Below, piece by piece: positions 54,735 through 62,226 of a DNA stretch of 64,000 bases. The notes below the pieces were generated by a model that was not told the origin of the DNA, did not search any database, and worked only from the letters and a program-made list of their open reading frames with translations. This DNA is from Endozoicomonas sp965261315 (GTDB lineage Bacteria; Pseudomonadota; Gammaproteobacteria; Pseudomonadales; Endozoicomonadaceae). The translations under genes and the position numbers were made by a program. Position 1 is the stretch's first letter. Every line of letters begins with the position of its first letter. Where the stretch lies: contig CBDHDM010000090.1 of NCBI GenBank assembly GCA_965261315.1, positions 1-64,000 of the forward strand. The letters are read 5' to 3'.

Positions 54735-55356
54735 ATGACAGTCCAAACTTTTTGCCCTTTAATGCGGCCCCTGATGCTGAGGCATATTGACCTCTACGGG
54801 GTGGCCGCTATTGGAATTTGTAGCCACGGGCTCTTTTGAGCTTCTCAGGTTTTGCTGTTTATTTGATCAGAAAAAAAAACTGAAAACGGTTTCATAAGCA
54901 GTTTTATTTAATATTTTTCATGTCTTTTTAGCGAATTTTCCATCTTGAAAAAATAGGTATATTTCGCATGCGGCAGGGTGGTGGTCATTTTTTTGAAGAC
55001 TATTTGCGTGGATAACGTAATGTTTATCAAGGCGATTCAGGGTGTTCAACTGACTTAATATCATCGGTGCGCTGAAAGAATGGAGGCTCAATTAGCTTGG
55101 GCTGAAAAGCTGAATTTTCTGATGCTCTATCGAAAGCCAGGATAAAGAACTGTCCATAATTCTGTTTGTCAGATTGAATATCTATACAGTCGTCAGCCGC
55201 TTTAACGCGTAGACGTTACGGAAGGTCTCCTTTAATCCGCGGTAAAATTGAGCATTTCAGCTTTAGTGATCAGTCCTGTTATTCTCCACCATCAGAGTTC
55301 AAATATTTTTTGGTTTTGTACAGTAATTGCTCAATCAAATGGGAAGTCATCGAACA
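54735..55356. other. Long A/T-rich intergenic region
   Basis: About 620 bases between the divergent ATPase and DUF2288 genes. The left part is very A/T-rich (eight-A and T-rich runs near 54870-54960). No coding frame, hairpin with U-tail, or recognisable repeat was found. The gsi-like operon promoter must lie here. Confidence 0.5.
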
Positions 55357-55707
55357 ATGCCTGAGAGTGTCAGCAGGGAAACGCTTGAAAAAGCCAAATT
55401 AAACCAGGAAACATCACACATCGCCTGGTCAGAATTGCAGCGATATTTCGCCCAGGGTGTCGTATTGCATGTGGATGATTCGCTTGACCTTATTGACGTT
55501 GGCTATCAGGTTTCAGTTGATAATAAGTATGCCGTAGAAGGTTGGGTGGAACAGGGGAGCGTTGGCGCGGTTAGCGATGAGCTGGCGCAGCTATGGTTTG
55601 AAGAAAATCGTGAATTGTGGGCGGTTGTGGTTCGACCCTGGGTGCTTGTGCAGGAAAGAATGCAGGAACAAACGGGAGATAAAGGTCTGAATGCTGGAAA
55701 TTGCTAA
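55357..55707 (+). CDS. DUF2288 family protein
   Basis: About 116 residues from ATG 55357 (MPESVSRETLEKAKLNQE), with GGGAAG ten bases upstream; earlier in-frame starts (TTG 55327, ATG 55339) add residues outside the family. Contains the DUF2288 core: TSHIAWSELQRYFAQGVVLHV and LIDVGYQVSVDNKYAVEGW. The end is polar and continues past the domain. Function unknown. Overlaps the start of arfB by 17 bases; DUF2288 and arfB genes are often paired, so this is a conserved operon whose second gene is now damaged. Confidence 0.8.
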   Translation: MPESVSRETLEKAKLNQETSHIAWSELQRYFAQGVVLHVDDSLDLIDVGYQVSVDNKYAVEGWVEQGSVGAVSDELAQLWFEENRELWAVVVRPWVLVQERMQEQTGDKGLNAGNC

Positions 55708-55963
55708 CGGGATCATCATTCCTGAAGATGAGATAGAGTTCAGTTATATCCGTGCTCAGGGAGCGGGTGGGCAGAATGTCAACAAGGTCTCTTCGGCGGT
55801 ACATTTGCGCTTTAATGTTCGGGCTTCATCACTTCAACGCAGTCGGCGATTTCATACACTACCTATATCGTGGGTAATAAGTATGATCGCCGTTTTCATT
55901 TATTTTTTCAGCTCTTTTCATAAATTTAAATTTATAGTAAGGAATATTGATTTGTTAAAGTAA
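55691..55963 (+). pseudogene. arfB: Ribosome-rescue factor ArfB (YaeJ), truncated after residue 47
   Basis: ArfB hydrolyses peptidyl-tRNA on stalled non-stop ribosomes. The N-terminal half is perfect: MLEIANGIIIPEDEIEFSYI, RAQGAGGQNVNKVSSAVHL with the catalytic GGQ, and RFNVRASSL. The family then continues with about 90 residues and a basic tail. Here, after ASSL (about 55834), the frame runs into foreign sequence QRSRRFHTLPISWVIS and stops at 55963. The junction coincides with the start of an antisense ABC-ATPase fragment (55835 onwards). Ribosome-binding tail and half of the domain are lost, so it is a true truncation. Confidence 0.85.
55835..55921 (-). pseudogene. Fragment of an ABC-transporter ATPase gene (H-loop region)
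   Basis: The minus strand reads TAIILITHDIGSV, then, after a small deletion, EIADCVE. That is the segment just after Walker B in GsiA/DppD-type ATPases: AVIFITHDMGVVYEIADRVAV. At DNA level CAACGC-GTCGGC-ATTTCATACACTAC (55835-55862) matches 54027-54054 in the gsiA-like gene with only two changes, in the same orientation. The rest is degraded. It is a rearrangement remnant joined directly to the broken arfB. Confidence 0.7.
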
Positions 55964-56554
55964 TAAATCAATCTATCTTCAGTAATTAACCGGGCTTCTC
56001 CTTTAAATAAAAATCTGGAGTTGTAATGACTAATCCTGTGCTTCTAACCACATCCGCTATCATGAAATATGATGTCGACTCAGAGAGGAGTCATCAACGG
56101 ATGAATCGTCAGGTTAAAATGAGATTGCCTGATGTTTTAATTAAAAAAAGTGATTTGATTGCCTTTGTCTGAATGAGGTCGGTCAAAAAATACCATTAGA
56201 TTCCCTGTAACGATTTATATTAATCAAATGCTGAACAATAAATACTCAATTTATAGGCATTATATTAAGGATGTTTTATGAATAGCATGAGAATCAAAAA
56301 AATCATTAAAGTCAGCTTTATCGTCAACCCCACTTTTCCCTATTAAAAATCCGATAAAAACTGGCGGCAATATTAGTTAGGAGCTGTTTGGAAAAAAAAA
56401 TCGCATTTTTAGCAAAGTCTCAGTTCAGGTGAACGGAAGTGGGAACGTTATTTTCATAATAAGTTCTTAGTGTGCACTGATGAATTACGCCTGATTATTG
56501 TCGTGTACAGTGCCTCAGTTCAATTATATTTGAGTGCGATCAAAGAGAATAATT
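55964..56554. other. A/T-rich accessory spacer
   Basis: About 590 bases, A/T-rich, between the truncated arfB and the unrecognised 56555 gene. It holds one small frame with a strong Shine-Dalgarno (56026-56172, listed separately) and a 22-codon frame at 56278. An eight-A run (56392-56399) lies midway. No identifiable transposase. Confidence 0.5.
56026..56172 (+). CDS. Possible small protein of 48 residues
   Basis: ATG 56026 with GGAG six bases upstream. MTNPVLLTTSAIMKYDVDSE at the start, basic in the middle (RSHQRMNRQVKMRLPD), and hydrophobic end (LIAFV). The Shine-Dalgarno is the best in the region. No family recognised; it could be a small regulator, a toxin/antitoxin remnant, or the start of a lost gene. 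Confidence 0.35.
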   Translation: MTNPVLLTTSAIMKYDVDSERSHQRMNRQVKMRLPDVLIKKSDLIAFV

Positions 56555-57814
56555 ATGCTTCATATTGACAAGTTGCCCCATCAGATTAATCAACATGAAA
56601 GAACCGCCAGCAATATAAGTTTGCAGTCGTTAAGTTCTCAGTCGGCGAGTTCTCATTGTCGGAAAGTTGATATCTTGGAGCCAAGTAACACTGCAGTGAA
56701 TATTCATGAAGAACCGGAAACTTCAAGTATGGGGTCTACACTCGCCCAAAGATCATGTGCCCCAAGCACTTCAGATTGTAGGCCCTGTCGGACCGACAGG
56801 TTGCTAGAGTCAGAGACTACTATTCCACCAGAGTCGCCCATTTTTACTTCGGCAGTAGAAGAAAAACAAGTAAGTCGACTACAAGATTTTACGATTGGGG
56901 GGATACTTATTGGGCTGGGAATAGCAGAAGTTCTTACTGGGGCATTCGATCATTTATACCACGTTGAAAATCATGAACATGGCCACGATGACGATGATCA
57001 TGATGCATACGAAGAAACTGCGGTTCGAAGAATGCGACAGGTAGGTCATATCTTCGAAGGAGTATGCACGACCTTATCTGGTACGGCTAGAGCTATTGGT
57101 GCACTGTTGGTTAGCGATAGGCATTATAGCAAATGTAAGGTCGCGTCCAATACTCTACAAGCTCTTGGTTTTTTTGGAACCGCAACGGCGGCAGCTGCAG
57201 ACTGGTCACATGGACACAAATCCCATGCAGCGGCCCACTCGGCTCAAGCGCTGCTTACGCTGGGAATGACAGTACCAGATCTATTTTTTTGGATGAAGAA
57301 AAGCTGTACAGAAGAGGGGGCAGATATAGCTCTCCTGGAGAATCGAAAAGCAATTAACAAAAAAATAACTATAGCGAGCAACTTCGCGGATGCTGTGCCC
57401 TCCGGTTTTTTAGCTGTCAGTATGAGCTCACCATTTTACGCGATAGAAACTGCTTTAAATCTGCTTATGGGCTGGGGAAATGCTGTCTTTTATCGGATTC
57501 GTAAAAATGGGAGGCCATTTATAAAAGTAGAGTTTACAGAAAATAACGCTCGTGATGAAAGCGATAGGGATTGTAAAAGATGTATCCTTGTGCCCAAAGA
57601 ACTAATTGATGAACTTAGAAGAGTTTATAGTGACATAGGGTCGGCCGTCGAAAATCTGGACACTAATGTTAATAAGGATATTAGAGAAATGTTGAAGCTC
57701 AATAGAGATCTAGAAGGGAGTATAGAGAAAATCAAAGAACTCCTGGAACAAACAACTGGTGAAGTCGTTCTCTCGAAACCTGCAACTAAGCCGACTCGTT
57801 TCCTGAAGGTTTAG
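56555..57814 (+). CDS. Unrecognised protein, effector-like architecture
   Basis: 419 residues from ATG 56555 (MLHIDKLPHQINQHERTAS); AGAGA seven bases upstream. I match it to no family. Layout: residues 1-105 are disordered-type, rich in Ser, Thr, Gln and Cys; 113-130 a hydrophobic helix (IGGILIGLGIAEVLTG); 133-150 a His/Asp-rich segment (YHVENHEHGHDDDDHD), a likely metal or pH-sensitive loop; then weaker hydrophobic helices around 168-187, 201-215, 231-247 and 286-306; a charged beta-like section; and 348-402 a predicted coiled coil (LIDELRRVYSDIGSAVENL onward). No signal peptide. The disordered N-terminus plus helical body is typical of type III or IV effectors, but that is inference. Flanked by rearranged DNA and the flagellar cluster. 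Confidence 0.65.
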   Translation: MLHIDKLPHQINQHERTASNISLQSLSSQSASSHCRKVDILEPSNTAVNIHEEPETSSMGSTLAQRSCAPSTSDCRPCRTDRLLESETTIPPESPIFTSAVEEKQVSRLQDFTIGGILIGLGIAEVLTGAFDHLYHVENHEHGHDDDDHDAYEETAVRRMRQVGHIFEGVCTTLSGTARAIGALLVSDRHYSKCKVASNTLQALGFFGTATAAAADWSHGHKSHAAAHSAQALLTLGMTVPDLFFWMKKSCTEEGADIALLENRKAINKKITIASNFADAVPSGFLAVSMSSPFYAIETALNLLMGWGNAVFYRIRKNGRPFIKVEFTENNARDESDRDCKRCILVPKELIDELRRVYSDIGSAVENLDTNVNKDIREMLKLNRDLEGSIEKIKELLEQTTGEVVLSKPATKPTRFLKV

Positions 57815-57843
57815 CTCCTGCAGAGGACTGATGGAGCGTTTGT

Positions 57844-58797
57844 TCACCTTGAAGGTTCCGGATAACGGTTATCCCAGGCCTGCTGGATGGCTTTATCCAT
57901 GTCCGATGACGGCACCGGCGAGGCTGTTTTTTCTTTCGTTCGGTTATGTTGGAACTCCTGATTCAACGCCTTGGCATCTCGCAGAGGAACCAGCATCAGG
58001 TCGACCCGGCGGTTTAATCCTGAATCCGGATTCAGCCCCTGAATAGGCTGGCTGGCTCCCATGGAGACCAATAGTTGTATCTGCTGTTCCGGTACTCCGG
58101 TGAACACAATGACTTCCCTGACGGTTTCAGCCCGTTGTCCGGAAAGCGCCCAGTTCACCCGGCCAGGCTCTATCGTATTTTTAAGATCAGAACCCATCAC
58201 GCTGTCGGAATGCCCGCTAATAATTATTTTAAAGGGCAGCTTTGCCAGAATGGGAGCCAGGGCGATCAGCAAATCTTCATAAAATGGCACCAGCTGACTG
58301 CTTCCCGGTGGGAACATAGGGCCGGCCTTCTTCTGCACCAGTGTCATCACAATCATCCTGGGCCAGACTCGCAGCTGAATCTCTTTTGCTGCACTGGCCT
58401 GTTCTTTCGGCAGTTTGGATAACCCGAGCATAATGGCTGCGATCGCATCGGCACTGGTCGCGTTATGGCCGACAATCTCCATACCCGCCATACCGGAGGG
58501 TGCAGGTCGTATCTGCACTGGCAGCCCTCGTATTACTGAGTTGTCTCCCTGCATCTCGACCGGCGTGTTGCTGCTGACACGATTGAAAACTCCCGGATTA
58601 GAAAAATAGGTGGCAATGGCTTCCTTTTGCAGCGGTGTGGTGGCGGCCATCAGCCAGAGCACCAGGAACAGGGCCATCATGGCGGTGGCAAAATCGGCAA
58701 ACGCCACTTTCCAGCTGCCGCCGTGGTGCTCGTTATGGCCGGAGCCGCGCCCCCGACGGACAACAATCAGGTGCTCGCTATCGGGCTCCTTGGCCAT
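57844..58797 (-). CDS. lafU: Flagellar stator protein MotB (lateral LafU-type)
   Basis: 317 residues. N-terminal FADFATAMMALFLVLWLMAAT holds the single membrane helix with the proton-carrying Asp (in FADFATA), preceded by a basic tail. After a linker comes the OmpA-like peptidoglycan-binding domain: FKIIISGHSDSVMG, WALSGQRAETVREVI and LNRRVDLMLVP. Start overlaps the motA stop by one base. Proton-type rather than sodium-type by its MotB features. In V. parahaemolyticus the lateral-flagella genes end lafT-lafU as here. Confidence 0.88.
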   Translation of the reverse strand: MAKEPDSEHLIVVRRGRGSGHNEHHGGSWKVAFADFATAMMALFLVLWLMAATTPLQKEAIATYFSNPGVFNRVSSNTPVEMQGDNSVIRGLPVQIRPAPSGMAGMEIVGHNATSADAIAAIMLGLSKLPKEQASAAKEIQLRVWPRMIVMTLVQKKAGPMFPPGSSQLVPFYEDLLIALAPILAKLPFKIIISGHSDSVMGSDLKNTIEPGRVNWALSGQRAETVREVIVFTGVPEQQIQLLVSMGASQPIQGLNPDSGLNRRVDLMLVPLRDAKALNQEFQHNRTKEKTASPVPSSDMDKAIQQAWDNRYPEPSR

Positions 58798-59666
58798 TAC
58801 TGCGAAGCCCTCAGGGATTGCAGCAGATCCTCCATTTCAGAGAACGTAGGGCGAAACTCCTTATAAAGCAGCCGTCGCCCTGAATCCACGGCGGTAATCG
58901 GTGCCAGCCCTGAGTGGCTGGAAAGCAGCGTCATTTTGACACACTCAAACGCCAGCATCTCACTCTGCTCGGTGTTTTCCATGGCCGCCGCCAGTGGACC
59001 AAAAATACCGTAGCACAGAAAGATACCCAGAAAGGTTCCTACCAGTGCAGCCGCTACCTTGACCCCGATCAGCTCTATCGGCCCATCCATTGAGCCCATG
59101 GTAATCACGATACCCATCACCGCAGCCACAATACCAAAGCCCGGGCAGGCATCCGCAATACTGCTCAGTGCTTTTGCCGGTCGTCTCAGATCATTCCCGA
59201 GGGTTTCTATCTCGCTTTCCATCAACCCTTCAAAGGCGTGTCCGGGCATGGTGCCCATACCGGTAATCCGTAAGTTATCGGTGATAAAATAGAGCAGTCG
59301 TGGATGCGAAACGATGCGCTGATAGCTCTGAAACAGTTCACTGCTTTCCGGTGCTTCGATATCGTCTTCAATAGCATTTGGTCCCTTTCGCTGTCGGGTT
59401 TCAATCAGGCGGAACATCAGTGCCAGCAGGTCCATAAAGAAGATTTTGTCGAACTCTTTATTTTTGACCAGTACGTATTTCAGGTGAGTGAGGGTCATCT
59501 TCTGAACCGTGGCCGGGTTGGAAATCACAAACGCTCCGATGGCGGCACCGAGGATGATGATGATCTCGGGGGGTTGCCACAGTGCCAGCAGCTTGCCACC
59601 GGCCATGACAAACCCACCCAAAATACTCAGAAACATGATGGCAAAGCCAGCAATTCTCAATAGCAT
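58797..59666 (-). CDS. lafT: Flagellar stator protein MotA (lateral LafT-type)
   Basis: 289 residues, four helices: GFAIMFLSILGGFVMAGGKL, IIIILGAAIGAFVISNP, then the cytoplasmic loop with SELFQSYQRIVSHPRLLYF and PGHAFEGLMESEIETL (MotA signature), then helices 3-4 with CPGFGIVAAVMGIVITMGS and ALVGTFLGIFLCYGI. Partner of the MotB at 57844. 57 bases separate it from the fliL-type gene upstream. Confidence 0.9.
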   Translation of the reverse strand: MLLRIAGFAIMFLSILGGFVMAGGKLLALWQPPEIIIILGAAIGAFVISNPATVQKMTLTHLKYVLVKNKEFDKIFFMDLLALMFRLIETRQRKGPNAIEDDIEAPESSELFQSYQRIVSHPRLLYFITDNLRITGMGTMPGHAFEGLMESEIETLGNDLRRPAKALSSIADACPGFGIVAAVMGIVITMGSMDGPIELIGVKVAAALVGTFLGIFLCYGIFGPLAAAMENTEQSEMLAFECVKMTLLSSHSGLAPITAVDSGRRLLYKEFRPTFSEMEDLLQSLRASQ

Positions 59667-59723
59667 GCTAAACCTGGTACGTTGATGTTAAGTTTTGGCT
59701 CGGTTGATATACGGTTTTTGCGA

Positions 59724-60236
59724 TTATTGAATCACCATGTTCGTAATGAAGACATCCTCTACCCCCTTGATCAGTGACAGTTCTGTTGTGCGATGAATCG
59801 CATCCAGAAGCTGTTTCCGCAGTGCATCCCGCTTCTCTGGAATCATTGCATCCTGGAATGACCAGGATGACAGCTGTTGAAGCATGATATTGAGAATGAT
59901 CGGACGATTATTTTCCATTTGTTCAAAGCACTTGCTCTTCCGGGTCATGACAGAAACGGATAGCTGCATATAATGGAGTTCATAGGTCTCATCATTCACC
60001 AGGTTCACCACCATATCTTTAAACGACAGATATTGTGCAGGAAGCGGTGCTGCCGTGGTGGACGGTGACGGTGGTGAGTTGACATCCTCTCTGAAAACAA
60101 ACCAGTAAGTTGCACCACCCGCAATAGCGAGTATGGCAATGCCCGCCAGGATCAGCGTGGTGAGATTAACCTTGCCACGCTGTGCTTCTGGCCATCGGGC
60201 ACAGGCACGAATATCGTCATCAGCTTTCATCATCAT
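59724..60236 (-). CDS. lafF: Flagellar basal-body protein FliL (LafF-type)
   Basis: 170-residue single-pass membrane protein. Start at one of three consecutive Met codons (60236, 60233, 60230); no clear Shine-Dalgarno distinguishes them. TTLILAGIAILAIAGGATYWF is the helix, then a Pro/Ser linker and the FliL domain: LSFKDMVVNLVNDETYELHYMQLSV and IILNIMLQQLSSWSF, ending LSLIKGVEDVFITNMVIQ (typical FliL end '...V..VYFT.FVIQ'). It supports stator function. The sigma factor lafS that lies between lafF and lafT in Vibrio is absent here. Confidence 0.85.
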   Translation of the reverse strand: MMMKADDDIRACARWPEAQRGKVNLTTLILAGIAILAIAGGATYWFVFREDVNSPPSPSTTAAPLPAQYLSFKDMVVNLVNDETYELHYMQLSVSVMTRKSKCFEQMENNRPIILNIMLQQLSSWSFQDAMIPEKRDALRKQLLDAIHRTTELSLIKGVEDVFITNMVIQ

Positions 60237-60293
60237 GGGATCGCACGGTTCAACAACGCCTGAGGAACTGGCCTGAAACAACGTCCCGATCTC

Positions 60294-60364
60294 CGTTCAT
60301 CCTGAGCTTGTCGAAGGGTGGCGCCACCGGACTTTGGCAAGCTCCGTCCGAACGGAGTCCGGTG
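60294..60364. repeat. Dispersed-type palindromic repeat between fliL and fliK
   Basis: The segment GTTCATCCTGAGCTTGTCGA (from 60294) is a familiar dispersed motif in Gammaproteobacteria. It is followed by an inverted repeat CACCGGACT (60325-60333) / AGTCCGGTG (60356-60364) with an inner stem CTCCGT/ACGGAG. It fills most of the fliL-fliK spacer and would be part of the polycistronic transcript. Confidence 0.6.
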
Positions 60365-60396
60365 CCGAGAGCTGGGAAGTTATGTCAGGATAATGC

Positions 60397-61722
60397 CTAA
60401 ACATGTAGATCAATCAGTGTCGTACCAGTGTGCTGTGACAGCGCAATGGATGACCGGTAATCTTGTAAATTCCGGGGCGCTAAAGCCGCCATATTCCTCT
60501 CCATTCCCCTCTCCATCCCCCTCTCTGAATCAGAAAAACCGCAATTACCAGCCCACTCTCCGGCGGATGGATGCTGCTTCCCTCTGTCTGACCCGGAATG
60601 GTCCGGCGTGGTTAATGAGAATGTTATTTTCAATTCGGATTCCGGCGTCGAGGTACCTCCGGGTTCTTCTCTATGAGCCGGGTTGCCGGGCAGGTGCGTC
60701 TGCTGAATGCTATCGCTGACCAGTTGGTGCAATGTTGATGCGCAGCTATCGAGAGTGGGCAGGGACTGTTGGCTGGCTTGCAGATTCACGGTGACGTCGC
60801 TGTTATTCCGGGTCATCACGACCTGCACCGTACCCAGTTCGGGAAGCTCGGCAATGGCCCGGGCATAACGGTCCCCGCCCAGCACCCAGCAGTTTTTCAC
60901 CGGGGCGGTTACCGCCAGGTCGCCGGGCTGAATTCCTGAGGCTGGCTGGCGGCCAGTGGTTGGTTCTGATGTTTTTGGTGGTATATCCGATACCTCGGCG
61001 GTTGCTGGCAGCGCCGGTATCTGGCTGTTTTGATCGGTGACGGGCGCTTCTGTGGCTCGCTCAGGGATTGAAGCATCCTGATTCGATAGCATGGGTCTTT
61101 GCATGGAGCGCTGTGCAGATTGCCGAAGTGTCTCAATCTCCAGGGTTTGCTGAATGTCCGGTAATACAGACTGTTCGGAGTTTGGAGTCGCTTGCCCCAC
61201 CTGGCCAGCCTTAACCGACAGTGTCTCTGACTGGTTCGATTTTATCTGGGTCAATTGATCAAATGTCGGTTGCACCGGAAGGAAAGGTTCCGGCGAAGTA
61301 GTCACCACAGCACGCTGATGTTCAGGGTTCTGTCCATGAGGTTGAATACCATCTTGAGCAAGTGGAATGTTTTGCGCACTTAAATAAGACCCGGATTGAG
61401 GGTGAAGCAACGGGGTTCCAATTTCTCCGGACATGGCCCCTTCGATTGCCCGTATGGCTTCAGGCTCCCCGGAATCCCCCGCAGCCGGGGCATTGATGCC
61501 AATGGTCGATGATAAATCAGAAGGTAAAGGCGGGTTCGAAGCATTCAAGAGATTTACCGAGCCTAACGGTTCGATCATCTCCTGCAGAATTGCCTGAAAC
61601 TCACTCTCCTCTGGCTGTCCACCCTCTATCGACAGCGGTCTGGTTATCTCGTCCTGCATATACGAGACTGGAAGTGCGTCGATCACACGGTCAGCCTCTG
61701 TACCAACAGTCTCAATATTCAT
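60397..61722 (-). CDS. lafE: Flagellar hook-length control protein FliK (LafE-type)
   Basis: 441 residues. Long low-complexity Pro/Ser/Gln/Thr-rich ruler region (residues 1-270), then the C-terminal FliK domain with AIAELPELGTVQVVMTRNN (the 'L.P..LG.V.V.' core), VTVNLQASQQSLPTL and ELKITFSLTT. Near the end a short repeat RGMERGMERN is encoded by the purine-rich tandem run at 60496-60535. It sits between fliS and fliL, the lateral order. Only the C-terminal half supports the assignment; the N-terminal half is not conserved in the family. Confidence 0.8.
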   Translation of the reverse strand: MNIETVGTEADRVIDALPVSYMQDEITRPLSIEGGQPEESEFQAILQEMIEPLGSVNLLNASNPPLPSDLSSTIGINAPAAGDSGEPEAIRAIEGAMSGEIGTPLLHPQSGSYLSAQNIPLAQDGIQPHGQNPEHQRAVVTTSPEPFLPVQPTFDQLTQIKSNQSETLSVKAGQVGQATPNSEQSVLPDIQQTLEIETLRQSAQRSMQRPMLSNQDASIPERATEAPVTDQNSQIPALPATAEVSDIPPKTSEPTTGRQPASGIQPGDLAVTAPVKNCWVLGGDRYARAIAELPELGTVQVVMTRNNSDVTVNLQASQQSLPTLDSCASTLHQLVSDSIQQTHLPGNPAHREEPGGTSTPESELKITFSLTTPDHSGSDRGKQHPSAGEWAGNCGFSDSERGMERGMERNMAALAPRNLQDYRSSIALSQHTGTTLIDLHV

Positions 61723-61782
61723 AAGAGATCGCTCTTTGTTAACGAGGCATCTGAAGGTTCCGAACCCGTAAAGGAGTCTCTC

Positions 61783-62193
61783 TCAACGTAGGTCGGCATG
61801 CTGCGACGCCAGTTCGTCCCAGGCACCCTTAACCGTATTTATCATAGACCACACCGTATCAAGACGGGCAATATCATTATCAGCAATCACCGATGTCAGG
61901 CATGAAAGGCAATGGTCATACAGTTCAAGTAACTGGACCGGCAGATCATTAGCCGATGCAGGCTGATCGTCAAACAGGGTGACCGCCTGATTTCTCAGGA
62001 CCATCAGTATAGACAGGGCGTGGTTGATCCGCTCTCCACGGGCAGCATGATTGCCTTGTTTGATCGAGTTATGGCAACGATCCAAATCATCCAGCAACAA
62101 CTGATACAGCAGAGAGATTTGCCGGAAGATACTGTCGTTTGTGGCGATATGCCCATACTGGCGACGGTTGTATTCAGCGGCCGGAGATTTCAT
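61783..62193 (-). CDS. lafC: Flagellar export chaperone FliS (LafC-type)
   Basis: 136 residues, all-helical. MKSPAAEYNRRQYGHIATND resembles the family N-terminus. LLYQLLLDDLDRCHNSIKQGN is the helix with 'LxLYDG'-type line, followed by RINHALSILMVLRNQ and the C-terminal CLSCLTSVIADNDIARLD. FliS binds flagellin in the cytoplasm and prevents early polymerisation. It is 33 bases after fliD and 60 before fliK. The last codons (QHADLR) coincide with a GTAGGTCGGC dispersed motif, see findings. No FliT-like gene (lafD) follows, as would be usual. Confidence 0.87.
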   Translation of the reverse strand: MKSPAAEYNRRQYGHIATNDSIFRQISLLYQLLLDDLDRCHNSIKQGNHAARGERINHALSILMVLRNQAVTLFDDQPASANDLPVQLLELYDHCLSCLTSVIADNDIARLDTVWSMINTVKGAWDELASQHADLR

Positions 62194-62226
62194 AAATACT
62201 CCTTAATGAATGCCTTAATGCGCCAA

